This document shows positions 39,501 through 49,629 of a stretch of 64,000 bases of DNA, piece by piece. This stretch comes from Tanypteryx hageni (Eukaryota > Arthropoda > Insecta > Odonata > Petaluridae). The notes below the pieces were generated by a model, which did not search any database, was not told where the DNA came from, and saw nothing but the letters and a program-made list of their open reading frames with translations. A program made the translations under genes and the position numbers. The DNA lies in the NCBI GenBank assembly GCA_028673005.1, contig CM054116.1:35498854-35562853 (forward strand). The letters run 5' to 3'. Position 1 is the stretch's first letter; every line of letters starts with the position of its first letter.

Positions 39501-42500
39501 CCTTAGCATGGGGGCAACTGCCCCCCTCTGCTCCTCCCACAATATGCCACTGGGCATAGTCTCTATTTTTTGGTAAAAAATCCATAATTTTTTCTGAATG
39601 GCATCAATAATAATTTTCTGTTCCGCAAATCCTTCCAAATCATCCACCATTTCATACATATTTTCTCCATCTGATTGAGGTTCCAAAAAACAATGCATAC
39701 TTTCAGACATTCTGTGAATATCTGCAGCTCTTGGTGTGGACTACACTTTGTCATTACCAACATCAACATTTTTGTCACTTGCACAATCTACACTAGATCT
39801 AACAATATCCACAGTGTCACTGTCTTTTTAAATTGGCATGGTGGCAATATGGTCATCTGCTGAAATGTAATTATTAAGTGTAATTTTTGCTGATAAACTC
39901 AAAATAGACACACGCCCAAAAATATTGCCTAAATCACATTCTGTAGATGTATCCAAAAGTGTCACAAGTATAAATTCCTCTTTTAGTTCAATACTCAAGT
40001 ATTTCTGCAGCAATAATTTCCGATAGTAAAAATTTAGATTTTTAATGACACTTTGGTCACATGTGCTTGTAATATTTGGTGGCAGAAAGATCAATTCAAT
40101 GGATTTCAGTTTGTCCACATCTAGATGGGCAGGACTATTGTCAACAATCAAAGTGACTTGGCGCTTATTGCATAAAAAGTGCTTATCCGATACTTTTACC
40201 CAATCAGTAAAAATATTTGCTGTCATCCAAGACTTTTTATTTGCTGTGTATTCCACCAGAAATTTCCTAACGTTTTTAAAGCTGCAAGGATTTAGAAACT
40301 TGCCAATAGCAAAGATAGGCAGCTTTTCAGAACCATCAGAATTACAAGCTACCATCATGATAATATGCTCTTTTGACTTCTTCTCACCAGAACACTGCTC
40401 ACCTTTGAAAGCCAAAGTTTTTTCCGGAAGGCAGCGTAAAAAATACATTTCATCGGCATTGAATATGCCCTTAGCAGTGTAGTTTTTCAGTAGTGTAAAC
40501 AAGGTAGAAGTTATCCTATCTGACATCATGTCAACTTCCATATCATGTTTCTGAAGAATTTTGCATAGATTTATTTTTTTAGGATCGAAAAATATTTTTG
40601 GATTAAATAGTATTTTGTTTAAACCATTTCATGTTAAGTGAATAAATGTGCACTGAAATGTGTAGACCCCAGCATGTATTTCGTATTAACCAATATTTTT
40701 CATGTTATGCATTTTCATATTAAGTGGTTTCCACTATATAGTGAAAACATAATATTTTGTACAAATGAAATATAATAAATAACTGATGAAAATTTGAATA
40801 AATTTCTTTGCTTTTTTTAAAATAAACTGCTACTTTTAGTCAGTTATATAGAATTTTCTCCTGCCTATATGTGCACCTATTGATCTATAGGTGAGCCGAG
40901 GAAAATGTCTTGTAAAGTGCCAGGATCAATTAGATCTACGCTCCAATTACTTGCGAAAAATGCCAGCATTGATCATATCGATCCTAGCTGTATTTTCATC
41001 TAGTTTTATGCCAATCCGAAAGATAGAGTTAGCCTTCGTTCTGTGAGCTCATAGGACCCTACCCTGCATAAAGGTTTTAAGACTATAATTTTATTGAAAA
41101 ATATGAAATTGTTTATATTAAATTTTACCAACCGCTTTTTCATCGTAGCTTTGCGGGCCAAACAAATCACTCTTGGGGTTTCTGTTTCTTTGCCCATCTG
41201 ATTTGCTTCTTGCCTTACACACAATGGGTATCTCAGAGGTATGCAGTGAATAACTGGATGGGAAGGGAGGAGAGAAACCCTGTTTCGGCATTTGCCTGCT
41301 CTTACGAATAACACCAGGCGGGCCAACTGCTTAACGTCCTTTCTGAAGGACAGAGTGTCGATTTGAGTGTCCTCCTTGGGTCGGGTTTGTTTTCTCATTG
41401 GCTCTTCCTCATCACCTTAGTACCACCGCACACAAAATAGGGGGCGGGCGTCCTTTGGAAAAAATCCTCATAAGGATTCGAATCAGGTGTCACTTTTGCA
41501 GATCATGGTAGGGCTGACACTTTAACCTCTACACCACCGACTCCCCTACTCTTGGGGGCCATATATAGCATGCTGGCCATAGGTTACTGATCCTTGCCAT
41601 ATCATATATTACCATGCCAAAGGAAGCATGTCCATAAAAGCTATGCCTAGTGAGAAAATTTTTTCAGAGAGCATCTAAAGGCACTGTCCTTGCTACACTG
41701 TAGGCTAAGGAGGGCATCTAAAGATGCTCTCCCCACTTCAGATGTTAACATTTGCATACCATTTCAAAAGTTTCAATTCTATTGAAAACCTTTTTCAGTA
41801 CATTTAAAGTAAAATTTTTCTTTCAGTTGTTAAAAAGATGAAGTAAATAAAATAAAATTAATTTTAATTATTATTCTTTTTATACATATTCCTGTTCCTG
41901 ACCAGTTTCTTGATGAAGCTCATGATAGTTTTTTCTCCATAGATCCTTCTTTACTCTATAATTTAAAAAGGTAAAGGGTAGATCGACATTAATTCCATGG
42001 CACAGGCTAAGCTTAGATAATGCATGTAATACCAAAAAATGTTTAGGTGTTAATCTTGTCTATAAACCCAATCAAATCATGCTCAGATTTTTCACATTAT
42101 TGTCACCATTATATTTAAAGCATGCAAAAATCTAATTATAATATATTCATTTATTGAAATAGTTGATGGAGGAGTCCCCCAACCTGCCTTTATGGTAGAT
42201 CTTGGAAAAAATCCATTTTCCTGTGAAAACTGTGAAAAGCTTATGCCTTTGAAAGATTGGCTGCTAAGGACTTGTGTGTCAGTAAGGAACAAGGATTTCC
42301 TTGCTTGTAATGGGCTCAGAGATGTAACTTGCTCTGGTGATACTCATGTAAGTATTGATTAATCTTGAACTGTTTTTGATGGCGATATTTTTCTTACGGA
42401 ACTTTAATCCACAATCCTTGCAACTCAAAACAGAGACCTTAAAAACAAATATCGTTCAATTTCTAAAATGAAACTCCCTCATTGTTGCCCACCATGCATA

Positions 42501-43588
42501 CAATTAATTTGTTTAACATGGAATTTAATTTTATGGTTATGATACTGAAGAATTCAGTGGTTTTTAGTATAAATTTATTTTTCAACAATGTGAACCACTG
42601 GTCTGTTGGCATACTACACAGGTTATACAGTCTTTATCTGGATCTTCTGTGTAAGTCTTATTTTGAAAAGAAAAGGGCATAGCTTGAATTTAAAAAGATA
42701 AAAATCTTGGTATTGAAGAAATAATACAAACTGAGTAAATTTTAACTTAAAATGTAAATAAAATCAAATGTCTTCTATTCCATTTGCAAAATTTCCAGGA
42801 AGTGAACTTTGTAATTTTTGCAAACCCTGAACTTATTTGTATTCTAGCTCAATAGAAACTCTTGTCAGCCTCAGTTGGCCATATTCTTGTAGTTTTCTAT
42901 TCTTTTGATGCTGTTCTTTATTAAAATTACTACCCCTTAATTGTGTTAATTAGTTAATTAAGAAAGAGTGTGATGGTACAAGATCATAATTTTGCTCTAA
43001 GGCAATAGAATAAACCCTGATCTAAAAATTAATATCTCTAACTGCAGCCCCTTGAATTAATGGAAGCATGTTATTAAATCCTAGATTTTGGCTGATCAAA
43101 TTCCAAAACCTTATCTAACCATGCTTTTATAGTTATACATTTCTATCCATGGTTGTTTTGATCAGGCAGATGTTTGTGGAAAATTTAAAAATTGAAAAAT
43201 GCGAGATATCTAGTGATTAACATTATTCTAGCTAATAAAATAATAGCCTGTACTATTGCAGAAACTCTAATAAACATTAAGTATATTTTAAATTTAATTT
43301 GTTTTAATATTTTGATCCCAAAACTCTGTAATTACTACAATAAAATTTCATCTATAGGTTTCAGTCTCTGCAACAAAAACATCTTCGGGAGAAACACATG
43401 GAAGTGCTGCAGTGGCCCTTACCATATTCCTTTGTCTATCTATTGTAGCCCTTGCAGTTGCATTTGCTTATCTTAACCGTACATGGATAAATACTAAAAT
43501 GTCTCCAGTCATTCAAACAGTCACAAGAAAGGTCCAGTACACCACAATAGGAAGACAAGAAGATGAAGTGAGAGAAGTTAATGTATAA
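24263..43588 (+). CDS. TPBG/WAIF1-like leucine-rich-repeat transmembrane protein (five exons)
   Basis: Exons 24263-24514, 30110-30521, 33623-33931, 42163-42347 and 43358-43588 join in frame (intron phases 0, 1, 1, 0; all GT-AG) to 462 codons. Order: signal peptide (about 1-22), LRRNT cap (Cys 40, 48, 50, 65), leucine-rich repeats, a very acidic insert (184-208), further repeats, LRRCT cap (Cys 345, 348, 373, 381), one membrane segment (about 403-425) and a 37-residue cytoplasmic tail. Two repeat blocks split by a hydrophilic insert, the NPF-Cys LRRCT with a Trp-Leu pair, and a YLNR word just after the membrane segment resemble TPBG (5T4/WAIF1), a plasma-membrane modulator of Wnt signalling in vertebrates. 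Length is also similar (human about 420). Function here is inferred. The start ATG lies 9 bases after a good splice acceptor, so a noncoding upstream exon is likely. Other insect LRR receptors remain an alternative. Confidence 0.8.
24515..28240 (+). other. LRR gene intron 1, first part
   Basis: CpG-poor, AT-rich intron DNA. Apart from the dispersed repeat at 26190-26350 no element is recognised. A small block at 27629-27745 has a splice acceptor-like tctag, several CpGs and a gtaaga donor-like site, but no open frame matches anything, and skipping it keeps exons 1 and 2 in phase, so it was not called an exon. Confidence 0.5.
26190..26350 (-). repeat. Unclassified dispersed repeat, copy 2
   Basis: The minus strand matches 6900-7060, with the words PEAKRQ and PVHDT in an open frame of 114 codons (26057-26401). 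The rest of that frame is unremarkable. Two copies with a shared reading frame suggest a fragment of an old transposon gene. Confidence 0.4.
28251..29690 (+). pseudogene. pogo/Tigger-type transposase remnant in LRR intron 1
   Basis: The N-terminal part reads MSVKEKLGLIDRYDEL, then FSQREAAAKLGVPQSSLSKL, a CENP-B-like helix-turn-helix. Further on come the catalytic DDE pieces: NMDEMGLYYR (about 28710), ALVLDNFPAHP (about 29010) and IQPLDQGII (about 29095), the three Asp positions expected for this superfamily. An acidic C-terminal region (about 29400-29520) closes it. Several frameshifts and stops (for example after LVKH and after DHCMI) break the frame, so it is dead. The terminal repeats could not be fixed. 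Confidence 0.85.
30110..30521 (+). CDS. LRR gene exon 2: repeats and acidic run
   Basis: The acceptor atttag/gttctc and phase-0 entry give VLLFTGNSLSEL, a standard continuation after an LRRNT. Repeats YLRVMDLSNNGI, VERLILNHNHI and NLKELHL follow. Residues 184-208 are almost only Asp with a few Glu and Lys, encoded by a GAT/GAC trinucleotide run (about 30407-30480). The exon ends in phase 1 at a gtgagt donor. Confidence 0.85.
30407..30480 (+). repeat. Coding GAT/GAC trinucleotide run
   Basis: An in-frame GAT/GAC/GAG array encodes the acidic stretch of the LRR protein. Such runs are prone to length variation. Confidence 0.9.
30745..32610 (+). mobile_element. Jockey-superfamily LINE, 5'-truncated, in LRR intron 2
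   Basis: Reverse transcriptase pieces appear in order over three frames: DILKKLKSVYIKKGPGPDNI, then ITNYRPVSIQSCLSKLFK, then DFSKAFDTVDHGLLINKL, SGAPQGSHLGPLLFNIFVND and LLFADDLKIYK (the F-A-D-D catalytic box is intact), with KMQLNISKCNVITFHK after it. The longest open part is 205 codons (31303-31920). Frameshifts near 31070 and 31260 and a stop at 31920 kill it. The endonuclease domain is absent. The 3' end is uncertain; AT-rich sequence to about 32600 has no clean tail. Confidence 0.85.
32748..33073. mobile_element. hAT-type miniature element E with perfect 8-bp target duplication
   Basis: Ends CTGTGGTGCCCAA and, reverse complemented, CAGTGGTTCCTAAC. Exact flanks ctctaaag at 32740-32747 and 33074-33081. 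The 326-bp interior has gcggcccatgaa and tggcccgcc words, like the other copies. It lies in LRR intron 2. Confidence 0.88.
33623..33931 (+). CDS. LRR gene exon 3: second repeat block
   Basis: Joined in phase 1, it reads GPSPSYLIQLEEIFKGSNLS, then repeats LEKLHLEQNEI, LADLHLGNNKI and LRFLDLEKNNI, and a region ending in LASWDDIVRSRP. Asn-Leu-Ser is a possible glycosylation site. It ends at a gtgatt donor in phase 1, matching the next exon. Confidence 0.85.
33932..36440 (+). other. LRR gene intron 3, left part
   Basis: CpG-poor intron. Around 34190-34290 and 34625-34660 short GC-richer words recur in inverted form (ccagtgttgaggagacac and ggaggacacaccagtg), perhaps ends of a small DNA element. 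Around 36080-36180 is a stretch (ccaaatttcatgaac, then tacggacaaacaggcaga) of the type common in old insect repeats. Nothing coding is seen. Confidence 0.4.
36440..36660 (+). repeat. Dispersed repeat with an exact 29-bp tandem duplication
   Basis: A 29-base unit beginning gtagataactacatagtt is present twice without mismatch (36455-36483, 36484-36512). The surrounding block is related to 7780-7985. Confidence 0.7.
36827..37092. mobile_element. hAT-type miniature element F
   Basis: Ends CAGTGGTTCTCAAAC and, reverse complemented, CAGTGTTTATCAAAC. Flanks agctagtc and aacaaggc match at 5 of 8. The 266-bp interior carries gtggcccccttg and gtggcccccctgg words near its two ends. Confidence 0.65.
38905..38975. 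mobile_element. hAT-type element end, single-ended
   Basis: CAGTGTTTCTTAACCAGTGG after ttctatac (central TA) looks like the start of another member of the hAT group, with tgctggtgggatg following. The second end was not found. Confidence 0.35.
39288..39552. mobile_element. CAGTGGCATA-ended miniature element
   Basis: Terminal inverted repeat CAGTGGCATA/TATGCCACTG, with a cytosine-rich gcccccct word near each end. The 8-bp flanks agree poorly. Related in its ends to 20492-20644. It abuts the 3' end of the Tigger remnant next door. Confidence 0.55.
39560..40585 (-). pseudogene. pogo/Tigger transposase fragment with intact DDD residues, antisense in LRR intron 3
   Basis: The minus-strand open frame 40541-39828 (237 codons) covers the DDE domain: FNADEMYFL, TLIVDNSPAH and TSTCDQSVIKN hold the three catalytic Asp residues. 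A C-terminal part in a second frame (about 39784-39560: ESMHCFLEPQ, then MYEMVDDLEGFAEQK) continues after a stop and frame change. Readable sequence upstream of the ATG (CKILQKHDMEVD) shows that the true protein started earlier; the DNA-binding domains are missing. The uninterrupted catalytic domain suggests it is younger than the other Tigger copies. Confidence 0.85.
41210..41547 (-). mobile_element. tRNA-derived SINE, copy 3
   Basis: On the minus strand the head reads GGGGAGTCGGTGGTGTAGAG (A box) and CTGATTCGAATCC (B box). The body block has GACGTTAAGCAGTTGGCCCG and the tail CCAGTTATTCACTGCATA, then AGATACCCATTG, shared with copy 2. It lies in LRR intron 3. Confidence 0.7.
42163..42347 (+). 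CDS. LRR gene exon 4: LRRCT cap
   Basis: After a phase-1 join the frame reads VDGGVPQPAFMVDLGKNPFS and then the LRRCT cap: Cys345, Cys348, Trp357-Leu-Leu, Cys373, Cys381. One further Cys (362) has no usual partner. The donor cat/gtaagt is in phase 0. Confidence 0.85.
43358..43588 (+). CDS. LRR gene exon 5: membrane segment and tail
   Basis: Acceptor tctatag/gtttca. The 76 residues hold a Ser/Thr-rich juxtamembrane part, a strongly hydrophobic segment (about 403-425), the word AYLNRTWINTKM, and a tail ending REVNV then TAA. The tail has a Tyr-Thr-Thr-Ile-Gly stretch and many charges. The end (Val-Asn-Val) could fit a PDZ ligand but that is speculative. Confidence 0.85.
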   Translation, partial: VSVSATKTSSGETHGSAAVALTIFLCLSIVALAVAFAYLNRTWINTKMSPVIQTVTRKVQYTTIGRQEDEVREVNV

Positions 43589-44214
43589 AACATTTCTTTG
43601 AATGGGTTTGAAGCATTAGTGAATTTGTGTGGCTTACACTAAAAATAAGGCTATTGTTTTTTTCTTCTTATAAAGAGAAGAATCTTTGCTGTTCTTATTT
43701 GATGAAAAAACAAAAGAATTACCATATGTAATATGGTATAAAGTCTTATGTTGAGAAACAGATTGAAAATATTGTTTACTTTGTAATTTATAATAACTCA
43801 GAAAAGAGTTGAACTGCCATAAGTTAACTGAATGCTCGTGTGATAAAGGTGAGCAGCTTAATTTTAAACAGCCTGTGATGTTACCTCTACTTCCAGTCTG
43901 TGAAGAAGATATAATAAATATACAAAATATTTTGAATTCACTTTATTGAGCACAATTAAAGTAACAAAGTGTTTAATGCATTAATGTAACTGTTTTAAAA
44001 GCTAAAAATATGTTGAATTCAAATATTCTACGTGTGTATAATTATTGAAGTTTGGTATTTCATTATACAGATTTACCTATGTAAAAATAATTTATATTGA
44101 ATTTTATATTTGAAATAATTTATTTTAAAAGATTTGTTTTGTGTGACTCAAATTCCATTGATGTCTGTTGTGCTATTTGATTTTTTAGTCATTTATGATC
44201 TTTTCATTAATAAA
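43589..44214 (+). other. LRR gene 3' UTR
   Basis: AT-rich sequence after the stop. AATAAA occurs at 43913-43918 and 44209-44214; either or both could end the transcript. No element is visible. Confidence 0.55.
44209..44214 (+). terminator. Poly(A) signal, distal candidate
   Basis: AATAAA followed by a T-rich stretch (atttttctatcatttctgttttctt). The proximal candidate is at 43913-43918. Confidence 0.4.
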
Positions 44215-47200
44215 ATTTTTCTATCATTTCTGTTTTCTTAATTTTTAGCACTGGAAACAAGAAAATAAACTTGAAAATAAACTCTGAAAATTCAGTTTTG
44301 ATTATTCATGAGATATATCTGTGCAGCTATTTAACATTGTGGGTTTTAGGCACATTTTGTTTACAATTTCAGCACCTAATAGCTTTGTTCTCTGTCTGTC
44401 CATCCATACACATTTTCGTTCTTGGCTTCCACCAAATAGATTTTCATAAAACTTGGTATTTAGGACTTATGGCCAAATAAAATAAAAGAATGACACAAAC
44501 GGTTTACATAACTCAAACAGAGGTGCCACTTCACTGGAAACAAAATACGAACTTTTACTCATCTCGTAAAATATTAGTCATACTGAAAAAGTCTTTTTAA
44601 ATAAACTTTAAAATATTTATTGTCAAATACATTTTTATCATAGGAGTAACAGTTATCAAGAAAGTGGTAATTCACCTTTAACTTGGAAAAATTCATGCAT
44701 GGTCACTTAAATGTTGTCAATGAAAATAGTCTTTACTGTAACTTATGTAAATAAGATCTGCTATGATTATGAAAATATGTTTTATTTCCTTGCATGCAGC
44801 ATTTTGTGAGCAGAAGGAAATTGATTACCTATGAGTAAGAAAAGAACATAACCATAAATATTACAACTACTTAACGCAAGTATGGTATGTGTTAAATAAT
44901 TTTTTATTGTTCGATTAATTACAACTGATTAGAAAATAAATTGGTAAATAAAAATTTAATATTTCCCTGGCGTCATTTCTGATGTACTGTTTTGCAGTAT
45001 TTAGTCATTAAGCTAAAATTAAACACATGTTTGTTAATGCACCAATCTAGGGGAAGAAATAAATTTTTAGTAGACAGACATTTGGATCATAGTGTTTCAC
45101 TGTTTTATGATGTGCATTAGCTCAAACTAGATCATTTATTTTCTAAATACTCCATCACATGAAACATGCCTATTTGTGATTTCCTAGCTGGTTATTAATT
45201 TTAGGGATTATCCTTACACTTATTTAACATTTTCAGAATATAAATTTATGCTATCTTAGGTTTAACCTAAGGCATCATGCAACATGTTGCTTTCAACACA
45301 CAAGCAGCTTAGTTGGGTTTTTTCATCGTGACTGTGATTGTTGTGTGCTTAATTGTATTCCTGGCACTTTGTTGATTTTGTGGGTGGATACAGTATTTTG
45401 ATATTGAGATTCTTCTTTGTATCCTTTTGGCTCTTGCATCCAAGGATGCTTTTAGCTTTGGTGCAACTGGTGAGCCTCCATAGCAATTCAGACCATGTAA
45501 ATGGCCCCCCTACTAAGAAAATTGCACCAAGTAGTTTGAAGTCTTAGAAGCACTCATGCCAGAATCTCAGATAAAATTTTTTAAAGTTTTAGTTATGCTA
45601 TTGCCTGCACATATGCTTAATTAGATTCCCACTGATTGTGAGATTATGAATCAAACTGCATGATAAATGTCTTTGATTAGACCTGTGATGTGGAATGGAG
45701 CCAAGTATGTCTATGATCATCTTCAGCAAGCCTCTGGGGATGAAGGCACTAGTTCCACTGTGGAACTGCTTTATAGACAATTTAAAAAGATGTGGCATCC
45801 TCTACAATGTATAAGTAGTGAGGAGAGCTGAATTGGTTGACCATGTCATTGCAGCAGCTTGCCATGTTGCTGTGGAGAATAAAATTCTGCAACACAAGAT
45901 ACTTCTAGAAGCTTAGGTCTTAAATACAGAGAATACAAGGGTAATTCGGAAGAGGATGCCGTATTTCAGTTTCTTGTGCAAGTAGGAAAGATCTGGGGTT
46001 CAAAACAGATAAATACCATCATAATTTTCTTCCCTGCATGAATGCAGCAAGCTAATTCATGGTCAAGCCTATGTTGCTACACAGAGAAATAAACTCCCAC
46101 ATCCTTTAAAGAAAAGCAACATCTCATGGTATTCTGGCACAGCAAAAGGAGGGCCTGGTTTTCTTGACAGGTTCTACAACTGATTTGTCCATGAAGTGAT
46201 AAAGTACCTGACATCCAAGAACCTAGTATTCCAGATCCTTCTGGTCTTGGACAGCGTTCTAAAAATTATGGTTAGCATACTGGAATGTGGAGGCAGTCTT
46301 ACCACCTCCTGACAGTTTCTTCCTCCTCTAGATCTTGATCATCATCATATTACAGCTGCCACACATGCAGGTGGTGAGCATCCCTTTCCAGATAGTTGGC
46401 ATTTGCTGGAAAAATTATTGCATCACTGGCTGTCACTATTTTAAAGGATTATATTGAAAAAAATCAAACCAACGACTTGGGGTGTGAATTGGAAGAAGCT
46501 GTTGAGGTTGTCTTGGAAGTTGGATGCATTGTGTGACAGGATAGTGCTTCAGTGACCTCCAAGAAAGCAATGTAAAGGAACTCATAGACTGCCTTCAAGA
46601 GGATCTCTCCAAGGAAGACTGAGATGAGATCAGTGAGGAGGAAAATGAGGATGTGAAATCTTTTGTTTGTCATGAATGCTATCAGAAGGATAGCTTAGTT
46701 TGAAAGAAATCATCTTGGTGAACTTCCATTGTAACTTCTCAACCCTATTATTGCCACAACAGTTTTGAAATGAAGACCACAACAATGAGTATTTCTCTGA
46801 AATCAGTTGGACTTAAGAAACAATCCAAGTTTTTGGGACTAATTCATATGTCATCCCTCTTGAAAATTATAAATCAGTTCTTAAACTTCAGTAGCTGTCC
46901 TAATCTTGAGGTCATTTTACATATCAAGACAATTGGAATGAACCCATTATTAAGCCTGAATCTCTAATATTAAATTAAGGTTATTTGGGGTAAAATTAAA
47001 GTTCATAAATATTTGATCCTATCATGGGCATCCGCTGTGGGGGAGAGGGGGGTCAGTTGCTCCCCTCTGGATCAGACCTGTGACAATGGAAAATAGCCAT
47101 TGATGTCTGGTTAGGTCAGGGGATTAACAGTAATTTTTCTGAGATCAGGCAAGCAGATAGGGACCCCCTGCATTATACTTTAAACAAACCACTAAAATAT

Positions 47201-49620
47201 TAAGCCCACCAAACTCGACTGTGGGAGCTTGCCTATCCTCTTGCCTCCCCTCCCCCTGGAAAAGTCCTGGTGGCCGCACAAGGATTCTGTGATAAGTAGT
47301 TGGAAAATATATTAACATTGATCACCAATGAATTATCATTGCACCAATCATTAATTCCTTTAAGGTTATCTTGAATAACCTAACAATCAGATGAATTTGA
47401 CATTTTGAAATAATGTGTAATATCATCATTATGTAAGAGATATCTTACTGATTGTGAGTCTTAAATATATTAAGTAGTTAATAAATGATTTAAATAAAAA
47501 TTGACAAATGAGAATCATTAGGACTCCAGAACTAACTTTAAAAACTTTTGAATGCATTGATTCTATTTTTACTTGCAGTATTATTCAGCTCAAGTACTTC
47601 TTAAACCGATCCAACAAGAAGCTTGTGACACCGTATACCTTCAACTGACATTGACTAACCTCATCAAAGACTTTTGAAATGTCTAAATAAATTGTATCTC
47701 CTATTACTCCAATTATTAAAACCATCAAGGATGTACTTCTGGAAAAGTAATAACTTGGTACCTACTAAGCATTTACAGCAACTACAATATTTATATGCCA
47801 GAAATTTATTAAAATTTGATGTGAAAGAAGTAGAGATTGGCTACAATTTTTTGGAAGAATGGATGGACTGCCAACTGGCCCATGTTCTTTGCATACGTCA
47901 ACTATCTTGAGTTTATCAGTAATGGCCTGATTTGAGATAAAACTAAAAGGAATGTTTGCACTACTCTCAAAATAATAATTAGAAGCATTCAGAAAGCACT
48001 AATCCACATTTTCCTAAAATTATCAGCAAACAGGTTGAAATTTGAATGGTATTTAAACTTTTAAAAGTATTTAAACCAGTCATAAATCATCTGTATTGTA
48101 TCTAAAAATTTTTCCTTAATTTCATGAAAATTCAGAATCATATTTATATATATTAAATTAAATATCTGATATTAGATTTCACAATTCAAATTTCTCGTCA
48201 ACTTGTAAATCCATTTTTATTGATAAATGCAGGTATATTGCAGAATCTAATAAAGTCTTGCATGATTCAAATCTGCAATTTTATAAGTATATGGGGAAAT
48301 CTTGAAAGTATAGACTCCCAAAAGCTTAGATTTCTGGCCATGTAATTTTTTTGTCGCCATGGCCAAATGTATACATGCAGAGATAAGAAAATAAAACTTT
48401 TAAGCACCATGGTTACATCCTATCATTGCTTGTTTGTATTCATAACTAAAGCTGCCAATATGACCCTCAAAACTGACTTGCAGTAATGATTAATAGATAA
48501 GGATGAATTAATATGAGATACCACTTATTTACTGTCTCTTTTTCAGAATCTATTAATTGGTTCTGCAATGATATTGAAATTTCTAGTTCAATTATACCTG
48601 TGTATAAATTTTTAATCACAACTTTAACTTTATTTATTAGAAAAATTAAGTATAAAAAAGAATACTTCAACTTAACCCTTTACTGGTGATGTGGAGGGAA
48701 TATCTTCCCCACAACCTGTTCAAACATAGGGTTACCAGACGTCCGGGAAAAGCCGGACATGTCCAGTTTTTTCTCCTTCCGTCCGACCAGGATTTTAAAA
48801 TTTGGTGATTTTGTCTGTATTTTCTTTCTGGAAACTGCATTGATGGCTTTCTCTCACTTCTTACATGGATAGCTACCAGAAACCCTTTTAGATGTGTTGA
48901 AAAAGGGATTACATGGAGAGGATAGTCCTTTTAACAACTGTTTCCTTTCACTCTTAAATTTCTATACAAGGTATACCACCTATTGAGAGCCTATCACTCA
49001 GTGGTATTTTGGCATGGGCACTCAAAGCTGCTCCCATGCTGGTAACCTATCCTTGTAAGTTTTGCCCATTACATGATAATAGTTAATTATGTATATGTTT
49101 TATTTGCTAATCTTCCGAGGTATACCTACAAGGAGCTTCTCTAAGAGTCACACTTGGGATTTTCCAAGTGGTTAGAATATAGGTACCTTGATTAGTGGAG
49201 CATCAAGACTACAATCAATAGGCAAAGAAATTAAATCAGTATTCAGTGCTTAAGGCATTGAAGTGGACAAAGCTGATTGAAAAGGGAAGACCGAAGCACA
49301 AATAGGAATCTCTTTGCATTTGAAAAAGTTTTCATTTATGCAGGGATTATTCTTACAAAACAGTTCATTTGAGAGTAAGGTTAGTAATACAGAGTTATGT
49401 TCAGTTTTGCTGCAGTTATTAGTAAGAACTGCATTAAGTTGGAGGACCAAACTGAAATATTATGGTATGTCCAATATATTTCATATATTTACTTTGCAGA
49501 TAATTGACTTTTTAAAAATATTCATATGACATTAAATAAATTATAATGGTTAAGTAAAATAATATTTGATGTTTGTATTTGTAGCTTGCAGTTGCATTGG
49601 TGACCTCAACCCTAATTGAA
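44215..49620. other. Intergenic region with decayed repeats
   Basis: No intact gene. Between about 45400 and 46720 the plus strand has protein-like but stop-ridden stretches (for example YDHLQQASGDEGTSSTVELL near 45708 and DSASVTSKKAM near 46540, then an acidic run), perhaps an eroded transposase. At 47030-47280 and 48725-48790 there are words (gggttaccagacgtccggg at the latter) typical of non-autonomous DNA elements. A 78-codon frame at 47674-47910 is unrecognised. The rest shows nothing. Confidence 0.4.
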
Positions 49621-49629
49621 AATTGCTTC

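Noticed and set aside
45400..46720. A protein-like but stop-ridden stretch, perhaps a transposase
   Set aside because: No catalytic or family motif could be fixed, so no family was assigned; it is described only within the intergenic region.
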